DNA from: Aptenodytes patagonicus | Lineage: Eukaryota > Chordata > Aves > Sphenisciformes > Spheniscidae | Direction: 5' to 3' | Assembly: GCF_965638725.1 (NCBI RefSeq) | Contig: NC_134971.1 | Coordinates: forward strand, 377,001 to 441,000 | Length of the DNA stretch: 64,000 nucleotides | Shown: in pieces, positions 54,201 through 64,000 of the stretch | Layout of the letters: every line of letters starts with the position of its first letter | How positions within the stretch are numbered: the first letter of the stretch is position 1 | The notes under the pieces: model-generated | The model's input: the letters and a program-made list of their open reading frames with translations, nothing else | The model's database searches: none | Told to the model about the DNA's origin: nothing | Position numbers and translations under genes: made by a program

Positions 54201-57200
54201 AATTAAGCACGGAGTATTTTTTCCAAGGTTCTTATAAACACATTTACAGGCGATGCTGCACAAAAGATGCCGTGCCTGCGCATGGCACGTTCAGCTCCAG
54301 TCGGATGCCTGTACCCAAAAATGTCACAGCAGCCACGAAAGCATCTTCACCGTCGGCATTTCACATTTTCAGTTGCTAACGGAAGCCACAAACCCCTGGA
54401 GGTGCCTCCGGTAGCAACTCCCCCGCCCCCAAATCCAGTTTTCCCAGCTTGGTCAAGGATTCCCGCTGGACACTGCCGGCCTTTGAAGGTGCCAGGAACG
54501 ACGTCTTCACACCCTCCGTGCGCAATGGTTAACCAGATTTGTTTCCCAAGCTCAGGAGTCACGGTTTGAACCCAGCACCAATTTTCTCCATTCCGGTGCA
54601 TCACGGGGCACTCCTGCCTCCTCTATAGGAACCGTGATCCTTGCACCCGAACCGAAGCCCATCTCAGCCCCACGTCCGCTGCTCCCAGCCTCCGACAGAA
54701 GCATTAGGGGACGGCGGCACGCTGGAGGAGGGCGCGCAGGGGCTTTCGCAGCCCTTCCATACCCGAGCATCCAAAATCCACGCTCGCATCCAACAGGAAA
54801 ACTGCAAAGCATCGTCTGGGCATCACCGCACAGCATCGCCGGCGCTCCCTCCCCCAGCCGGGACCGCGCAACCGAAGCGAGCACGGGAGGGATAATTACC
54901 TCTAAGCGTACTTAATACTACAGTGCATTATCTCTAGCTATGGAGAAAAATGCTATCCAGCGGTATTTCCCCCAGAAGCCTCGTCGAGCTGCTCTCTGAA
55001 AACTCTCAGGAGTCCCGTGAAACGGTAATAGAAAGTCACGGTCAGCCCAGGAAGACGTCGGGTTGGTTTCAAGTAAGGAGGCGCGCCGGCTGCTCGTGGC
55101 CGGGCACCGCTCCGATCGAGCCGCGGGAGAGGATGCGCTGAGAGGGGTCAAGAATCACATCTCCCGAACCCAAGTCGCTCGCCGCCAGAGCAGGGACGTT
55201 GCAGACGGCTGTTGGTGGCAAGTGCCACCACCAAGATGACCCCCAGCCGCCGGCGGAGTCAGCGGAGCAGCCCGGCGGAGAGCCGGCTCGGCCACGGCTC
55301 GCGGCGCCACGCTGAGCGTAAGGCAAACAGAATTTAGGTTTCAACGTAATTTATGGCTCATATCACCAAACTTGCATGTTACATTCCGCTTGCTCAAAAT
55401 CCTTAATTTCAAACGCTGAAAAAAATAGCGCAACGTATGGCCATAACATCACTGATATTTTTTAGGCAGGTACCATTTTGAGGCAGAGAAAGTGAAGCAA
55501 AAGAAAGGAGATAAGACAAATACGTAATTAATTGGACTAAATGTAAATTTGCCGAGAACCGAGAGAGACGGCGTGTGCCCGTGTGACAGCGCAGCTCCAG
55601 CGCAGTCCCCCCTCCACCTCTTCCAGGCTCCCACGCATCCCCCTTGCCAACCCAAGCCACTAATGGGGTTTCTGGGATGCTCTTTAACAGAAAAACGCCA
55701 AGTGCTCTGGCATTTAAAAAGAAATGATTAAAAAAAAAATCACTGTGAACCTCAGTGTGCGTTTAGAACAGGAGCAGAATTTTTTTTTTTTGGGGAAAAA
55801 AGTGGTTACAGCCCTGCAAAGACAGAGAGGAAGGCTGAGCTTCCCGAGCAGCCGCTGGGCGACGCTTCCCATAGGACCCAGCGCGGAGGCATCCCACCGC
55901 CACCGACGCCTCCTCCCCTGGGTTCTCGCTCTCGTGCGCCGAATTTTTCTCCCTTTGTACCTCTGCTTATACCGCATGACTGTTTTGAATCTCTAAAATA
56001 ATGTGACAAGTTAATGATGGCACAATTATCTAAATGTTTAACAGACATGTTATCTAAGTGAATCGGATTGAGATTCCATCCCGCTGACAATAAACATCAA
56101 TGGGAGAGCAGAAAGTGATAGGCAAATTATCGCCAACCCTGCAATTTCAATGCTATTAAATTTGGAGGAATAACAGCCCTGAGGCCTGTAAACTCTGAAT
56201 AAAATAGACCCTTGTGTTTGGCCAACTATTAAATCAAAACGCTACCAACATCCCAGGAAAAAAAAAAAAAAAAAGAAAAAAAAAGGGGGGGGCCCCCACA
56301 GATTTATAGCTTTTCAATTTTCAGTTACACGTTGGTTTTATTTTCTGCTACTTGCATCCCGGTGCCGGCATCGCCAGCCGGGGGATGCGTGGGGTGCAGG
56401 CAGGGGAGGGCGAAGGCTCCCGCGCATCCTCCGCGGAGCGGCCGGGGGCACGCCGACCCCACAAATCCAAGAGCCGACTGCACGCCGAAGAAAATACACT
56501 CTATATTAGGCGTCGAGCATGCCCACGTGAAACTGGGTCAGGAGCAAATCCATGCTGGCCCGCTGACTGACACCGGCTGCCCAGCGCGTACACGCTCGCG
56601 CGCGTTAATTGCCTTGGCACACGGGAGGAAACTCAAGACGAGTCACCTCTGATATTTATAAAAGTGGGCGGCGAGCCCGAACCCCGTTAGCACAAACACC
56701 AGCCGTGCGAGCATCCCGAGCCCCGCTGGCGCTTGCTGGGGGTCCTTGGGCTGTCTCCTCGACGCGTTTTGTTTTTTCCTCTACGTTTCAGGAGAAGGGC
56801 AAGGAATTTTCCACGCTCTGCCTCCAGCGTGGCACCGAGCTTGCCCTGCTGGAAGATGAGCCAAAACAGTTGCTGCTTTTCCTATTGCCGCGGGACGGGG
56901 GCCAAGGACAGTGAACACCCGGAGAGGGCGTCTCAGTCCCGAGTCGGCCGGGCTGTACACAGCACACAGCCAGCCCTGTGCTTACAAGCAGAAACTCTTT
57001 TTTCTTGCTTTCTTTCTTATTATTATTTTTTTACCTTGCATCAGAAAGCAGGACGTAGGTTTTCTGCCGTGAGAGGCGGGCAGTGTTCGATGCAGCACAT
57101 GTACACCCGGCTGGCGTCGTATTTTGCGCTGTCGTTCAGAGGAGCAGTGAGGGCAATGGGAAAAAAAAAAACAAGCGAGACAAAGGGGGGTCCTGGATCC

Positions 57201-59923
57201 TGACCGTTCACCCAAGAAACAGCCCCACATGCTGAAAAGAAACCCCGAGAACCCTTTATCTTGGCCACCCACTGCAGAAAGGCTCTCAAGCTGTCGGTCA
57301 TCCGGACAAGCCAGCGACCGTTTGCAGACGGGTCCCGCATCCTCCCCTAAACACCGTGTTTTTGAGCAAAGTGGGTACGTTTGGTCAGCCTGTACCAGAT
57401 ACACTCTGCTCAGTTTTCGATGCCAGCCTTGATCCTGCACATCTACCAAAAAGGGCTATTTTTCTGTCTGGAAAGTTGGCAGGTCTTTTGCCAACCAACC
57501 TGCCGCTAAGGATGAAGGGAGGACACCCCAAAAAAAATCCGTTCTGGGAGTTGCCGTTATTTGGGAACGGGGTTAATTATAGCGACGGCAGGGGAGGGAT
57601 GCTTTCCGTGCCAGGGCAGGGCTCTCTGCATTGCCACCCGAGGAGAGGAAGCGATTCATTTCGGCTGCCCTGGCCACCCAGCCCCTCTCCGCCACGTAAC
57701 CGAGCCGCTCGTGTTTACAGCTGGAGGCGGGGATGATAAACCCGCTCCGCTTGGGTCACCGCGTCCCCCGCGCTCCGTTTTCCTGTTGCCCTTTGAGCTT
57801 CGGCGCGGTCCAGCCCCCAGGTTTCAGCAACCAAAGGGGCTTTAATCCCTGCAGAAGTGTCAAGGTCGTTAGCAAAACCGTGCTCTGCATCCGCGGGACG
57901 TTTTTGGGTGCAGGCGTCGTTAAATAGCCGCTCAACGGCATCCGCTCCTGATGTCATGCCTGGGGTGACGGAGCCCCGGGTACCGAGGGGAGCCAGGCTC
58001 CCACCCACCGCCCTGGGAAGCTCAACGGGTCCAGGATACGTAAGGAAACCGGGAGGTAGCTGCTGTTTGCTCAGCCACCTTTAACTCCCTGCCTGGGCTC
58101 GGGTCGCTCATCCCCCGAGCAGAGTCAGTCCCCTGGCTTTGCTGGCTGCCCCGTCGCAAGCCTTTTCCTCCTCCTTAACCTACAGTGCACGCGGTTTTTA
58201 AAAAAGACCGTGGTTTGAAAAGTCCGGCCTCCAGCCGAACGACTCTGGGGTAAGGAGGGCAATTACTTTACAATTTAGGAACTGGTGCTCGGCCAGCACA
58301 AGCTCCCAGATCGGATGACGGCCGGAGCTATTCCCGCCCGGTGACACAGCACTCTGCATCGCCGGTCGGTCCTCAAACCCCCGGCGTGAAACCGGCCGGG
58401 CTCTCCGTGCCAGCCCAGGGCCCACGCGTCGCCTTGCCACCTCCGAGCGCAAACTCGGCCGTTAGTGACATTTATCAGGGTTTTCAGCACTGAAAGACGA
58501 GCTTGTGCTCGGTTAAACCGCTCCTAATATAGCACGGGGAGGAGCAGGCGCTTTTCCCTGCTCCAGCCTGTTTCTGGGGGTCTGAAAGGCTCCACCTGGG
58601 ACCGCCCGGCCGCAAATTCCCCCCGTGCCCCGTAGCAAACCCTTCCTGGGCAAGGCGGCCTTTGCAAGATGCATAAAGAGCTCCTTGTGCTCCCCGACGG
58701 CAGCTACGCCGAGGGGCTGGGAAGTGCAACAGCAGAAACGTGGCAGAAGCCAACTGCTGAGAGCCGTTTGGAAAGGGCCGGTGTTTTGCTCGCAGAGGAA
58801 ACAAATGACCTTGCATTTGCTGCGCCATCGTTTCTCACGTGCATACGCTAACGCTGAGCAATAAATGCAATGGCGCCGTGCGAACTGCTGCCTCGTACCC
58901 GTGTTCTAGTGGAAGAGGAGCTGGGGCTACCTCGCTCCTGCAAAGCACAGGTGCCAAGATGCAGAATTCGTTGCCCAAGCTGCAGAGCCAGGGAAGGCTC
59001 GGCCACAGCAACCGCTCCGGTCAGGGTCTTAAAGACATATGAGCACAGGGGAAAGAGGTTTTCCGCGCACAGCTGGGTCCAGCCCCTCCACAAAGCCCCG
59101 ACCTCGGGTCCCAGGTCCCCGAGCATCCTTTCCTACGAGCGGCTGCACACCCACTGCACAGTCTGACCGCCCAGCGGACGCTTGCACCCACGCACACACC
59201 TTGCAGCAGCGCAACGAAACCGCCCCAGAGCTCCAGACGCAACGCCACTATCCCTATAAATGCTTTGAAAAACGGGAACACAACTATCAGCATAGGCTGG
59301 GATTTGCAAATGATTTGTAACTCATTGCTCTTGGGCTCCCGAGCATCCAAACGCTCCTGACAAGGGTATTTATCCCTTGGGAAGCTTCCCTTAAACCTGA
59401 AACAGTGGTCAAGCGCCGTCATGCTGGTCAAATTTTGGTGCGCATGGCTTGAGAAAGCAAGGGTGACCAGCGAGCGGTGCAAGGATGCTCGGTTTAACCA
59501 CAGAGGCGGGTTGTGCTCCTCCTTCCACCAACATCACCGTTACGAGCTCAGCAAAAACAGACCGAAATAAGCCAAAACCAAAAGCCATTTGGGGAGGTTT
59601 CCCTTTGCAAATGCCACGCACGGATTTCAACGCAAGTACAGAACCATTTCCAACTGAGAGTTCAGCAGAAAACGCAGCTGACTTACCTTAACCAAATTAA
59701 AGTCAAGAAACGGACCCGGGCAGGTCAGAAGCGGGAACCGCAAAGGGTTAAGCTCTCCGTTGGGCAAAAGGTTACCAAGGCAGCCTAAATATTAAACTTG
59801 TGCCTAAGCGAAGGAGGGGAAGGGAGGGCCACGTACCGGTGTGCGTCTGCCGGTGCGTCTCCAGGGCGTCTTCCTTCGAGAACTGGGCGCCGCACTGATC
59901 GCAGACCAGGGCTTTGGCGCCCG
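39040..59923 (-). CDS. ZBTB16: ZBTB16 (PLZF), 3' part encoding zinc fingers 3-9
   Basis: ZBTB16 is a nuclear BTB/C2H2 zinc-finger repressor acting in stem-cell maintenance, limb and skeletal patterning, innate-like lymphocytes and the glucocorticoid response (family knowledge). Minus-strand exons 59923-59837, 42178-42008, 39724-39557 and 39269-39040 encode the last seven of nine C2H2 fingers and the C terminus [12 protein letters not shown]. They are almost identical to recalled human PLZF, for example [20 protein letters not shown] and [20 protein letters not shown]. Every internal junction splits a Gly codon, usually that of the HTG linker. The BTB domain, repression domain and fingers 1-2 are encoded beyond base 64000. 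Confidence 0.96.
39557..39724 (-). CDS. ZBTB16: ZBTB16 exon with zinc fingers 6-7
   Basis: 168 nt, phase 1 to 1. The acceptor is CTTGCAG and the donor ACAG|GTACGT. Fingers: [20 protein letters not shown] then RIH, and [20 protein letters not shown] then RVH, joined by HTGEKP linkers. Confidence 0.97.
39725..42007 (-). other. ZBTB16: ZBTB16 intron between the exons for fingers 6-7 and 4-5
   Basis: 2.3-kb intron. An AT-rich patch at about 40070-40470 stands out from the GC-rich flanks and may be a conserved non-coding element. T runs lie near 41820 and 41925. The 287-bp intron 39270-39556 to its left holds nothing notable. Confidence 0.6.
42008..42178 (-). CDS. ZBTB16: ZBTB16 exon with zinc fingers 4-5
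   Basis: 171 nt, phase 1 to 1. The acceptor is TCTCGCAG and the donor ACAG|GTACGA. Two fingers: [20 protein letters not shown] then VH, and [20 protein letters not shown] then RSH. Both have intact zinc ligands. Confidence 0.97.
42770..43015. promoter_or_regulatory. Candidate conserved non-coding element in the ZBTB16 intron
   Basis: An AT-rich, CpG-poor island in GC-rich DNA with TTATGCATAG, TGAGTCAG (AP-1-like) and ATTAGCAATTCATTAGCAGC, which carries homeodomain-type cores. Such sharply bounded islands in this gene family are often vertebrate enhancers. Inferred from composition. Confidence 0.35.
45880..46250. promoter_or_regulatory. Candidate conserved non-coding element in the ZBTB16 intron
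   Basis: About 370 bases of AT-rich, non-repetitive sequence with repeated homeodomain cores (GATAATTAGTAAAC, GCAATTAAATTGGAATTAG) between GC-rich blocks. Inferred from composition. Confidence 0.35.
49090..49520. promoter_or_regulatory. Candidate conserved non-coding element in the ZBTB16 intron
   Basis: About 430 bases of AT-rich, non-repetitive sequence including TTTTAATTTTAAATTC, CGCTAATGATCCTTTGATAT (a TCF/LEF-like CCTTTGAT) and TTTATGAGAG. Inferred from composition. Confidence 0.35.
49746..49808. repeat. Two-copy tandem repeat of about 30 bp
   Basis: The unit around GGGGACAGCATCGGTCCAGG is duplicated head to tail with one or two differences. Confidence 0.85.
52240..52560. promoter_or_regulatory. 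Candidate conserved non-coding element in the ZBTB16 intron
   Basis: AT-rich patches (CTTTTAATTAAAAGTTCTTT at 52287-52306; AAATACCAGATAATCAATCA at 52516-52535) around a C-rich spacer. Inferred from composition. Confidence 0.25.
53110..53350. promoter_or_regulatory. Candidate conserved non-coding element in the ZBTB16 intron
   Basis: An AT-rich island with unique sequence, including CTAAATTTGATAATGC and GTTAAATATGTTCACACTAA. Inferred from composition. Confidence 0.3.
55960..56350. promoter_or_regulatory. Candidate conserved non-coding element in the ZBTB16 intron
   Basis: About 390 bases of mostly AT-rich unique sequence (GTTAATGATGGCACAATTAT, GACAATAAACATCAATGGGA) interrupted by an A-rich and a G-rich run at 56261-56291. 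Inferred from composition. Confidence 0.35.
59837..59923 (-). CDS. ZBTB16: ZBTB16 exon with zinc finger 3
   Basis: 87 nt, phase 1 to 1. The acceptor is TCCCCAG and the donor CACCG|GTACGT. One C2H2 finger: [20 protein letters not shown] then TH. Human reads AKPFVCDQC where this has AKALVCDQC (from memory). Confidence 0.95.
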
Positions 59924-62900
59924 CTGGGGAGAGAAAGGGGAGAGGAGGGTTATTCGAGGGACACCCGCCCAAACCTGCGTGGGGGACGTCGCTGCGGCCA
60001 CCGGTATTCATTCAAACCGCAGGACCTGTGCAATGGCAGGGGGGGTGGGTGGGGTGGGTGGGGGGTGTTCATGTTTTATATCCCCCGTACAGCCACGAAA
60101 AGCAGCCACCTTTGCTTAACCCCGTGGTCCCATTCCTTGCACGTAACAGCACAACGCACAATCAAGAGTTGCTTCCCAGGAAAAAATTAAATATTTGGAT
60201 TTGTTTTTTTTTAAAAAAAAATCATTAAACATCAATGCGTTTCATTAGCGTTGTAACCGATCTAATTGTCATCGGTTTCCTGCCCCTTCCCATCGCAGCC
60301 GCCGTTGCCGGTACCCGAAGATGGTACCCGAGGATGCGTCTGGTCGGAGACGCGGCCGAAAGGGCGCGATCGAGCAAGAAGCTCAGAGGTGTCTTCGACC
60401 ACCGGGGAGAGATGTGGTATTGGGAGGAATTCTTTGAAAATCACTATCAACATGTGCCGCTAGTTCGGGCGAGGAAAAAAACAGGATGCCCAGCAGCAGA
60501 TAAGTAACTTCCAGATAAAAACAGATTAACGATACACACCACGTCCGAAGCATCGCTGCCGGGGCAAAGCTGCGGACCCGTTTCTTAGATTTCGAGGTTT
60601 GATTCATCTGTTGTGAGGAGCTGAGCGTGACAGAGCAGCCTTCGAGGCGGGGGGCATGGCTCCGCAGTGTGCCATGCCGCCCATTTCCAGGGGCCCAGAC
60701 AGCGTCTCCCATCCCCTTCCCGCCGAGCCCCCCCCCCCCCCGAGCCCCCCGCCCCACCGTCAGGGTGGGATTCGGAGCAAGGTGCACAGAAAAGGTGACA
60801 GGGAGAGAGGGACGTATCACGAGGTGCATTAAAAAGAGAATTCCTTCGCCTTTAAATTGTCTCGGTAACGGCTGGCTCGCAGGCAGAAATATTTGGCAGC
60901 GGCGAAATTAAAAGTGATAAATTTTCTTGCCAAGCGTTGATCGATAATAGAGGTCTCATCTGTTAATCAATACGACAGTCTGCCTGTTTACTGTGCATAT
61001 GTTGTTCGCCGCCGCCCTCGCCGTGATGTCAAGTTTGCATTCAAAACAACCCGAGTGTGCACGGGTCACATGGCCGCTCGCGAAGGGATAAATACAAAAA
61101 AAAAAAAGGGGCTTTGGGGTGAGGCGAGGAGGGTGGCGGGGCGGCTCCCCCTGCACGTGCCGCCGGCCGAAAGGGCGTGCGCTCGGGATGCTTCCGGGGA
61201 TGCGGAGCATCGCGGGGATGCAGGCACTGCCGGCGGTCCCCTCCCTTCACCCACGGCAGGGAGAGGAGCGCGGCATAGAGGGTGCCGAGACTGCCCGGGA
61301 CGGGGAGTAGCTGCCGGAGCGGCGAGGGGACGGGGATCGATAGGGCGGCGGCTGCAGGCCGCCCTCCGCCCGGCACGCCGGCGCGGGTGATGCACAGCCG
61401 GCAGTTGCCAAGGCAATGACTCTCCATCGCCACTCGAATCTCTCCCAAGCCCCACCGCTGCAAAGCGTGATCCATGAGGATACAGCAACCCCGTCGCAGC
61501 AACAGGTCCTCCCCGGGCAGAGCCGTCTGCCGGCGCTTGCCCCCTCCCCGCTGCGATGCACCGCTGATGCCGGGGGGGTGCTGTGCTCGAGGGGGGCTCA
61601 CCGCATCCACAGGGTGGGAAGCGATGGGGTCACGCTAAGCACGGGGTTCGCTTTTTCTTTCCCCATTTCCACGTGGGGACACACGCGCCACGATTGCTGC
61701 CGGTGCCCCGCGCCCCCCGAGAGCCAGGGGGGGTGGGGGGGGGGGCAGCGGGAGCCCGCAGAGCAGCCCTGCGGAGGCACAGCAAGAGAAGGGCAAAGGC
61801 GGCCGGCATCTGGCCGGGGGGGGGACAGAAAAAAATTCCTGGCGAGGCGAAAATAAACAGGCCGAACGCCGGGAGGAGCTGGGCGCGCTCGCTTACATAA
61901 GGAAGCACAGCGTGTACCAAAACAGCGGACCCAAAAAAAGCCGGAGCTGTCAGAACAATGAGTACAGACGTGGGGCATTTTACAGCAGGCGCTGCCGTAC
62001 AGTTTTATTTACAGTACCTCTTATCAGCGCGGGAACAGCACGCTGCCTGCCAATTTCCAAAGGCCAGGACTGCGTGTTCTTTCCCTCAAGTAGATGTATA
62101 CTCCAGGCGGGGGATTTTTTTTTTTTTTTTTTTCCCTTTTCTCATCAGCAAAACAAAAACTGATACGGAGCCAGGATTCCTGTAATGTACACACGCTCGC
62201 GGAGAGGGGAGGAGGAGGAGGAGAAGGGAGGGTGGCGATTGAATATGTAAATAGTTCAAGGTTAATTTTACTATGTGAGTCACCGGGAAAAATGTCATCC
62301 AACATCTGAGCTTATTATAACAGGGCTCAGAAAAAAACCACCACGGCTCGATGTTTGTTATTAAAGGGAGCAGGGCATATTTGAAAGCAGCACATCCAGA
62401 GCCTGTGTCAGGGCTTTCTTCTCTCCCTCTCGCTTTTTCTCCATGCTTTAAATGACACCCATAGAAACAATTAGCCTCTCCAAATGTACACACAAGTTTG
62501 GGGAGGGTATTTTTAGCGAGCGCCTCGTATCGCCTACAGTATATAGATATCTCCGGATGATCTTCCCGATGGGACGGGACTCCGCGTGCTGCCAAGTATC
62601 AGCCGCGTTTCGGCGCGAGCCTCGCAGTTGGCACCAACCTCCCCGCCGTACATTTATATCCGCGTGAGCAAATTTATCGCTCCTGCCTAATAAAGGTCCC
62701 TGCAGCAAGAGGCTGGTGCGAACGGACGAGGAGCCGCCGCTTTTTCCATCCAGCGCTATCTGCACAGTCATCACCGCCCCGGCGTGCCCCCCTCGGCAAG
62801 GTCACCGCTGCCCGGGGACCACAGTGCCCCCGAAGCAAAGCGATAAGGAGGGGCAGGCCCCAGCTTATTTAATTTCCCAAATGCGAGGGGAGAGTCCGAC

Positions 62901-64000
62901 GCTGGCCAGCGTGGGCAGCGTTCTCGGGCTTTAAAGCAGCTCTCGGAAATGGGATGCTCGGAAGGGTCACGGCGAGCGTCCCCGTGAGCATCCCCGTGAG
63001 CGAGCCCAGCTCGGGCGGCGCAGCTGGGCTGCCGGCTCCCTCCCCTAAGCCAGCCTCAGCTGGGTGGGTCTCAAGACAGAGCTCGTCTGAGTTTTAGCTG
63101 CTATCACCCCAACAGTACCTCCCGACGCCCATTCACTTTAATTACTTTATTGGGGACGAGAAATAGGCTCTCCAGTTTTAGCACTTTGGACGGTAGGAAG
63201 TAGTAAAACGTCCCAAACCGGCTACGAGCGCCGCTCCTTTGCCTGCCTGTCTGCCTGCGCTGCTGCCCTGCCCTTAATTGCGGGGCTGCAGCCCCTCGGG
63301 CCTCGACGGCTCCGGTTTCCCACCCCTCTCCCCGCAGAGGAGCGCGGCGGAGGGGGCAGGCGCAGCAGACGCCTCCTTCCCCTTCCCAACCGATTTCACC
63401 GTTGGCTAAACCGCTGTTTCCCCGCGCCCGTGTCCCCATCCCTGGTTTAGGAGACAAACGTCCATGGGGCTGGGGGCCAAGAGCTGCGGGGAGAGGTGCT
63501 CCGAAAATACAAACCTGTAGCCCAAGAAAAAATAAGGGAAAAGGAAAAAGAGGAGCCGCGAGCATCCTCCTCCGGGGGAGGATGGGTAGAGGGGGAGAAC
63601 GATGGGCAATCGGCGATTTCCCGCGGCCACGCAGGGAGGAAGGGTGGTGGGGGAGGACAGGCTGGCGGCAGCAACGCCCCGGCCCCTCCCCACCGCGGTT
63701 TCGGCACGACGGCCCCGCCGGTACGATGCGCCATCTATTCCCCTCCCTCCCCAGCACAGGGGATTAATAAAAATTTGGGATTCTATATTATTAACAGGCT
63801 GTAATTGGCAAGAAGGGGGGGGGGGGGGGAAATATGGATTAAAGAAAAATTGCCAAGTAAATTTATGCACTGTCGTCGCTTTACTACCTAATTAATTCAG
63901 TAATTTCAAAAACAATTTTATTTATGTTCCATTTACCACATCAAAAGTGCAAAGAAAAAAAAGCACCAAACCACAGTGATGCTAAAATAATACCTCAAGG
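59924..64000 (-). other. ZBTB16: Start of the next ZBTB16 intron (continues off-window)
   Basis: No exon is seen. The BTB-domain exon must lie further right. AT-rich islands at about 60830-61050, 62240-62530 and 63770-64000 may be conserved elements. A G-rich run near 60041-60066 could form a G-quadruplex; homopolymers occur at 61733-61744, 62107-62132 and 63816-63830. Confidence 0.6.

Larger units (their letters stand above)
42179..59836 (-). other. ZBTB16: Large ZBTB16 intron, 17.7 kb, no gene seen
   Basis: A mosaic of GC-rich, CpG-rich, low-complexity DNA and discrete AT-rich islands of 100-400 bases. Many accidental reading frames exist on both strands, but none resembles a protein I know. 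There are G/C homopolymers (for example near 43597-43611 and 48586-48604), A-rich runs (43663-43700, 56261-56284) and CAT/ATC-rich patches (49000-49020, 51797-51840). No LTR or CR1 copy is recognised. Confidence 0.65.

Noticed and set aside
1-64000. CRISPR arrays, operons or bacterial defence-like systems
   Set aside because: There are no spaced direct repeats of that kind, and the window is clearly vertebrate nuclear DNA.

Overview
This is vertebrate, almost certainly avian, genomic DNA. The evidence is split genes with GT-AG introns, a solo LTR of a common bird ERVL type, the 3' end of a CR1 LINE with its bird-typical tail, and three recognisable genes that sit together in vertebrates (human 11q23; I recall chicken chromosome 24, a microchromosome). 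There are no prokaryotic features. Exon borders were read by hand from splice sites, reading phase and recalled protein homology; almost all phases close exactly.

Layout. (1) 1-20.5 kb: USP28, a ubiquitin-specific protease, on the minus strand. Its first exon and CpG-island promoter lie at about 20.3-20.5 kb. Eighteen consecutive coding exons plus a 62-codon cassette exon run leftwards; the last C-terminal exons lie beyond base 1. The introns are AT-rich and hold a solo ERVL LTR (1832-2388) and a CR1 fragment (about 5191-5700). (2) 20.5-27.6 kb: intergenic, much richer in GC, with no gene seen, and a palindromic octamer cluster at 26981. (3) 27687-33176: HTR3A, the serotonin-gated cation channel, complete in nine exons on the plus strand (486 codons). 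(4) 33.2-36.2 kb: intergenic. (5) 36.2-64 kb: the 3' part of ZBTB16 (PLZF) on the minus strand. It has a long putative 3' UTR and four exons encoding seven of nine C2H2 zinc fingers. A 17.7-kb intron between two of them carries many AT-rich islands that look like regulatory elements. The BTB-domain exon lies beyond 64 kb.

The three genes act in unrelated processes: deubiquitination in DNA-damage and MYC pathways, fast serotonin transmission, and BTB-zinc-finger repression. They are neighbours by conserved synteny, not an operon. The points most worth checking are an apparently eroded SUMO/ubiquitin-binding segment in USP28 exon 4, a histidine replacing one conductance-limiting arginine in HTR3A, the absence of any HTR3B exon between USP28 and HTR3A, the opposite orientation of ZBTB16 relative to mammals, and an apparent excess of GGATGC/GCATCC hexamers in the GC-rich two-thirds of the window. 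I did not find a new multi-gene system.
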